From the NCBI RefSeq assembly GCF_954871325.1, contig NC_088775.1:92646334-92710333 (forward strand): DNA of 64,000 bases. The letters run 5' to 3'. The notes under the pieces were generated by a model, which saw only the letters and a list, made by a program, of their open reading frames with translations, ran no database searches and had not been told where the DNA came from. Below, piece after piece: positions 60,041-64,000 of this stretch. Position 1 is the first letter of the stretch. Each line of letters starts with the position of its first letter. Origin of the DNA: Gordionus sp. m RMFG-2023 (Eukaryota; Nematomorpha; Gordioida; Chordodea; Parachordodidae). The translations under genes were made by a program, and so were the position numbers.

Positions 60041-60841
60041 ATAAATGACTATGGGGATTTACCTATCAATTTAATCAAATTCGTGATGAAACTTTGAAAG
60101 ATATTGAATTAAAACAAGTCATAAATGATATTAAGAACGACAGGCTTATAATGAACAATTCTATAAAAACATTGAATTGGAATTAAGTATAATTAAGGAT
60201 TGTCTTTCTTTACATAAGCAACAAAATCATAATTCCGTCTTCTATGAGAAAAAATATAGTACAGTCATTACATGAAGGTCACTTGGGAGCAGAAAAAATC
60301 AAATCCTTAGCCAAAGATTACATGTGGTGGTCTGGTATAAATAATGACATAGAAATGGAAGTGAAAAGTTGTGATGATTGTAACATATATCATGACAATC
60401 CTAAAAAGATACAAAAGCCATGGATTTCGGCAACTAAACCGGTTGAAAGGATACACATAGATTATGCGGGTCCGTTCTTCACAAGAAATTGGTTGATAAT
60501 AGTCGATGCCTACAGTAAATTTTCAATTATTGTTCCTGTTAAAAATATTACGACCGATGTTACTTTAAAAGAAATTTTTAAAACTATTTCGCTATATGGA
60601 ATACCTGAAACTATAGTTACTGATACCGGCCCTAACTTCACAAGTAATAATTTTGAAAAATTTTGCAATGATTATGTTTATGGTATCAAACATGTGCTCA
60701 CATCTGCTTATCACCAGCAATCCAATGGCCAGGTAGAACGCATGGTGAGAATGTTCAAAACACATATGAAAAGGAATATCAAAATTGACTTAGACATCGC
60801 ACTTGATAAATTTTATTTAATTACAGAAATACGCGTTCGTA

Positions 60842-60849
60842 ATGATACT
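60842..60849. repeat. Target site duplication of the MITE in gypsy, left
   Basis: ATGATACT, identical to 61404-61411. Confidence 0.9.
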
Positions 60850-61403
60850 CATCGTCTACAGACAGGATTTTCACTGGATGCAAACCCCCTTCAAAAACCT
60901 TTGCCTACCCCCCTAAAAAATTCTCGCCTCTTTATCATTATTTTCACCTATTTATTTATTGATACTCATTTCAAAGAATTTATAAAGGATAACTTAAATT
61001 AATCTATCTCTACTACCAACTATCGATATTTTGTGAATATAAAGAATTTATTTTTTTAGATAATAAATTCAATTAAAACCTCCATTATTTACAATGATAT
61101 TATTATGGCATTATGAGCTTGCTGAAATATCTAAATCTTTTAAATTACATTTAAAAGGATAGTTAATAACAATGTGTATGATTGTTTGCAATATATAGAT
61201 TTTGTCGATGAATTGTATTATAATAATACTATGATAAAAATACTAATTTTTACAGCAATAAATTTTGTCCTATTTCATCTAAAAATTTAATAGATAACCC
61301 CCCAAAAAATTTATCTTACCCCCATTAAAGAAGCTTACCCCATACACCCTCAGAGAAAATAGGATGCAAACTGTTCCTACCCCTCCCGCTCATGTAGACG
61401 CTG
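60850..61403 (+). mobile_element. hAT-type MITE, complete, longer form (family C)
   Basis: 554 bp, ends CATCGTCTACAG and, inward from 61403, CAGCGTCTACATGA; flanked by ATGATACT. Relative to 40856-41170 it has about 240 extra internal bases (60925-61165), which are shared with the partial copy at 15470-15884, so the 315-bp copy is a deletion derivative. Confidence 0.9.
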
Positions 61404-62255
61404 ATGATACTGCAGGAGTTACACCTTCTAAGAGAATGTTCAATCGAGATATTAGAGTTAAATGGGACTTATTAAAACCGTTGGAGGAGAAGCAGAACAA
61501 AATAAACGTTATACCACGAAATAGAACCTTTAACGTCGGAGATTTTGTTTGGTATAAAGTACAAGATGATGACAAATGGTGTAAAGGCATGGTCACACAC
61601 AAAGAAAGTGACATGATGTTCCAAATTAAGACTGATTAAGGTATCTTGAGGAGACACTTATAGATTAATTAAGATTAAGAAACTGTTTTAACACACTTAT
61701 TAATTATGACTCTAAGGATTCTTTTAAGGAGGGGGGTGTGGACAAAAATATAATAATTACTGATAAAAATGATATAACACCGATTTCTAGACTAGTGCAA
61801 ATTAAACAAAAACCTGCTTAGATTACATAACTTAAAATATAAAAATAAAGTAAATTAAATATTAAACGCTTACACTAAAACGCAAAAAATGAAAAAACGC
61901 TAAAAATATTATATAACAATCTTATTGATTTATCATTCTTCATTTATTCTTATATCCAACTTGATGAACTATTATTTTATTCGTAACTTACTGATGATAA
62001 TAACAATTTTGAAAATTGATAATAATAATGATTGTATATTACAAGCAAGCTACATGACAAATTCACAATTTATAAGGACAACTTACGATAAGGTAACAGG
62101 CTTACGATTTAAACAAACTAACGATTAGGACAAGCCAACGATTACTATGACTTATGAAACAACTTGATGGTCAAAACGATAAACCACTTGGACAACAAAT
62201 TAACTATGACAGCTTAATTGAAATTATGAGAAGGCTTCTTTTAGAAGAAGGAGAA

Positions 62256-62591
62256 TGTTGAATAAAGTAAATTATAATGTGTATTATTCATATTCTATCT
62301 TTATTTTAGTTTTATAAATCGTAACGTGTGTTATTCATATTCTATCTTTATTTTAGTTTTATAAATCGTAACGTGTGTTATTCATACTTTATTTCAGTTT
62401 TATAAATCGTAACGTGTGTTATTCATATTATATCTTTAATTTAGTTTTACTTTCATATATTTTCATTTTAGTTTTACTTTAAGTTAACCTTTTTATGTAT
62501 ATTCTAATTTTATTTTTGTAAAAATGTTATGTATATGATATGAAAAAGAGAAATAAAACAGATAAAAAAATAATAGTTTTACTTTTCTTCA
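62256..62591 (+). repeat. 3' LTR of the gypsy fossil
   Basis: 336 bp with four copies of the 47-bp internal unit; otherwise collinear with the 5' LTR. Confidence 0.9.
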
Positions 62592-63499
62592 ATTATATAG
62601 AATTGGTTATAAAATATTAGGTAAAATGCCACTTTTACAGACATATTTGACAGTTATAGAATATATTAAAGACAATTGTTAAATAAATTTTACTAATTAA
62701 TGCTTTTAATAATAAATATAAGTAACAATTTGCATTATCTAATTAATTTTAACAAAAAATATTAAAAATTGAATGCAAATTAACCAATATCTATTATTTG
62801 TATGACTATGTAATTTAAGATTATTACTCCTGCTATTGAGAGCATTTGATGGCATAATTTAGGTGAGCAATAATGGTCAATTGTCTAGTTGTTTATCATT
62901 AAAAGTGGAAGATAATCTTTTAGAAATTTAATATCTCACTTTTTCTCAATTACTTATCTAGCTTCCATAATGTCATCTAAGAGTAACCTCTAATCATCAC
63001 AGCGTCTACATTACAGGATTTTCACTGGATGCAACTTCCTTCAAAAACCTATTCCTTAAGGGCCTTTAAATTTTAATTGAAGTAAATTAGATTACCGATT
63101 AAAATAACAATTATAAAATTGTTGCTTTTATTTTTAAATGAGTCAAAAAATATAATCTTATTTTTTGAAAGTGTTAAAAAAAATGACTAAACTGAAAATG
63201 GGCATCATAACTCTAAAAATAATTATATAAACTTCAAATTTTTTTCGTTTATGTTTATATAAATTAGTTTACACAAAATAAGTCAAAAATAATAATATAT
63301 TTTTTTTTTTAAATTCAAGAATAACTAACATGAGAATGGATAATCATTATACAATTTCTTTATTTAGTATGTATATGTAAATCAAGTATTCTATCACATG
63401 ACAAATATTATAAAACTGAATTATTGATTTGTATATGACATTTATAACATTAATAATATATATAATATATCTCATTTATAACATATCTCCACACATATG
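62592..63499. other. AT-rich interval with a MITE tip
   Basis: A family C tip (CAGCGTCTACATTACAGG) lies at 63000-63055. No genes recognised. Confidence 0.5.
63000..63055 (+). mobile_element. Family C MITE, left tip only
   Basis: CAGCGTCTACATTACAGG then TTTTCACTGGATGCAAC, matching the first 55 bases of the complete copies. No right end nearby. Confidence 0.75.
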
Positions 63500-63502
63500 A
63501 TC

Positions 63503-64000
63503 TTACAACTCCTCAATCAGCCGATTTGTAGGTTTCCTAGCTCTTTGTGATTTCCGCGTTTCTAGTTTTCCGTTATCTTTCACATTTTCTAAAATCTCAG
63601 CTATATCCGACTCTCTATTTTTTTCCTCTCTCTCTGACTCCATATTTTCTCCATTTTCTTCCTCTCTCTCTGACTCCATATTTTCTTTATTTTCTTCCAT
63701 TGGCCCAGACTTCTCCATTTCTTTAGCTACCTCCCTTTTTCGAAGTTGATCCGCATGCTTTCGTAACATTCTATCCTTGCTTTTTACCAAATAAGAATAT
63801 CTACCAGTTCTGAATTTTATAACTCCTTCTCTCCAACCTGTTCATTATGCACCCATATCGCTTATGCAATCTCAAATTCCCTCATTTGACTATGTTCATC
63901 ATGCGCTGCTTTTTGTCGTATATTCGATCCTTCCATTTCATACCAAACATTTGGATGTAACCAATTTAATCCCGTTTTTAAATTTCGCCCCAATAATAAC
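63503..64000 (-). mobile_element. Second Ty3/gypsy-like fossil, integrase C-terminal region, cut by the window edge
   Basis: On the minus strand the 95-codon frame 63790-63503 has KSKDRMLRKHADQLRKRE, like the xxKRHxDQLRxR tail of K02A2.6-type gypsy integrases, then an acidic repeat (ENMESEREE twice or more) and RKPTNRLIEEL at the end. Upstream (63800-64000) traces of the region following the integrase core are readable. It is broken and partial, of a different lineage from the element at 56.7 kb. Strand is opposite to that element. Confidence 0.7.

Larger units (their letters stand above)
60244..61640 (+). mobile_element. Integrase region of the gypsy fossil (with inserted MITE)
   Basis: HEGHLGAEKIKSLAKDYMWW and CDDCNIYH give the HHCC zinc-binding part; IHIDYAGPF, TDTGPNF and NGQVERM give the D,D,E core. 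The far end continues after the MITE at 61404 with GVTPSKRMFNRDIR and a C-terminal part. Confidence 0.85.
56748..62591 (+). mobile_element. Ty3/gypsy LTR retrotransposon fossil
   Basis: Both LTRs are present (56748-56993 and 62256-62591), starting TGTTGAATAA and ending CTTTTCTTCA, with a purine tract (GAAGAAGGAGAA) just before the 3' LTR. Order of parts: a gag-like low-complexity region rich in Asn and Arg (57641-58200), protease and the start of reverse transcriptase (about 58330-58870), reverse transcriptase (58870-59410), RNase H (59440-60040, with ATDTSKCGLGAVL), integrase (60244-61640). No env-like gene is seen. The protease-RT-RNase H-integrase order places it in Ty3/gypsy. It is broken in several places (about half a dozen or more) and holds a MITE at 60850-61403. 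The LTRs differ by a few percent and by two internal repeat units, so the insertion is of moderate age. Confidence 0.9.

Overview
This is a very AT-rich metazoan nuclear window, probably arthropod. The evidence is short exons with GT..AG introns, invertebrate-type AMPK-gamma and NECAP sequence, an SLC17-type transporter exon, and many hAT, RTE and Ty3/gypsy remains. I cannot name the species. Gene density is low: two intact single-exon genes (a NECAP-like endocytic adaptor at 33.3 kb and a secreted leucine-rich-repeat protein at 54.9 kb), several lone exons, and a great deal of repeat-derived DNA.

Layout. 0-0.3 kb: one exon of an SLC17/sialin-like transporter on the minus strand, cut by the window edge. 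0.9-2.4 kb: a decayed hAT-type repeat. 2.8-3.1 kb: a compound microsatellite. 3.7-27 kb: a locus built by repeated local duplication. It carries two copies of a signal-peptide exon (4.14 and 13.98 kb), fibronectin-III-like exons at 14.2, 14.7 and 19.8 kb, and two versions of a phase 1-1 mini-exon at 19.16 and 24.11 kb. RTE LINE and hAT insertions interrupt it. 27.7-29.4 kb: an inverted copy of the 0.9 kb repeat, then four tandem 276-bp units that include the repeat's end. 29.8-32.9 kb: a pair of 375-bp direct repeats, possibly old LTRs. 33.3 kb: the NECAP gene. 37.7-43 kb: a minus-strand RTE LINE split by a 3.4-kb hAT transposon (8-bp target duplication ATCACATC), itself split by a 315-bp MITE (8-bp duplication CAAACTAG). 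43-49.6 kb: hAT relics, a foldback MITE, a decaying AMPK-gamma fragment and poly-G-tipped repeats. 52.9 kb: a lone phase 1-1 exon of unknown family. 54.9 kb: the LRR gene. 56.7-62.6 kb: a broken Ty3/gypsy element with both LTRs, holding another copy of the same MITE. 63.5 kb to the end: the tail of a second gypsy-like fossil.

The most promising material for a new gene family is the 3.7-27 kb locus. Its exon phases (1 throughout, apart from the split inside the FN3 unit) agree across pieces, the signal-peptide exon is duplicated with few changes, and the mini-exon has diverged in sequence and by 12 bases without losing phase. This suggests a locally expanded family of small secreted or receptor-like FN3 proteins. 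The nested insertions provide a clear relative dating of the mobile elements: RTE first, then hAT, then MITE.
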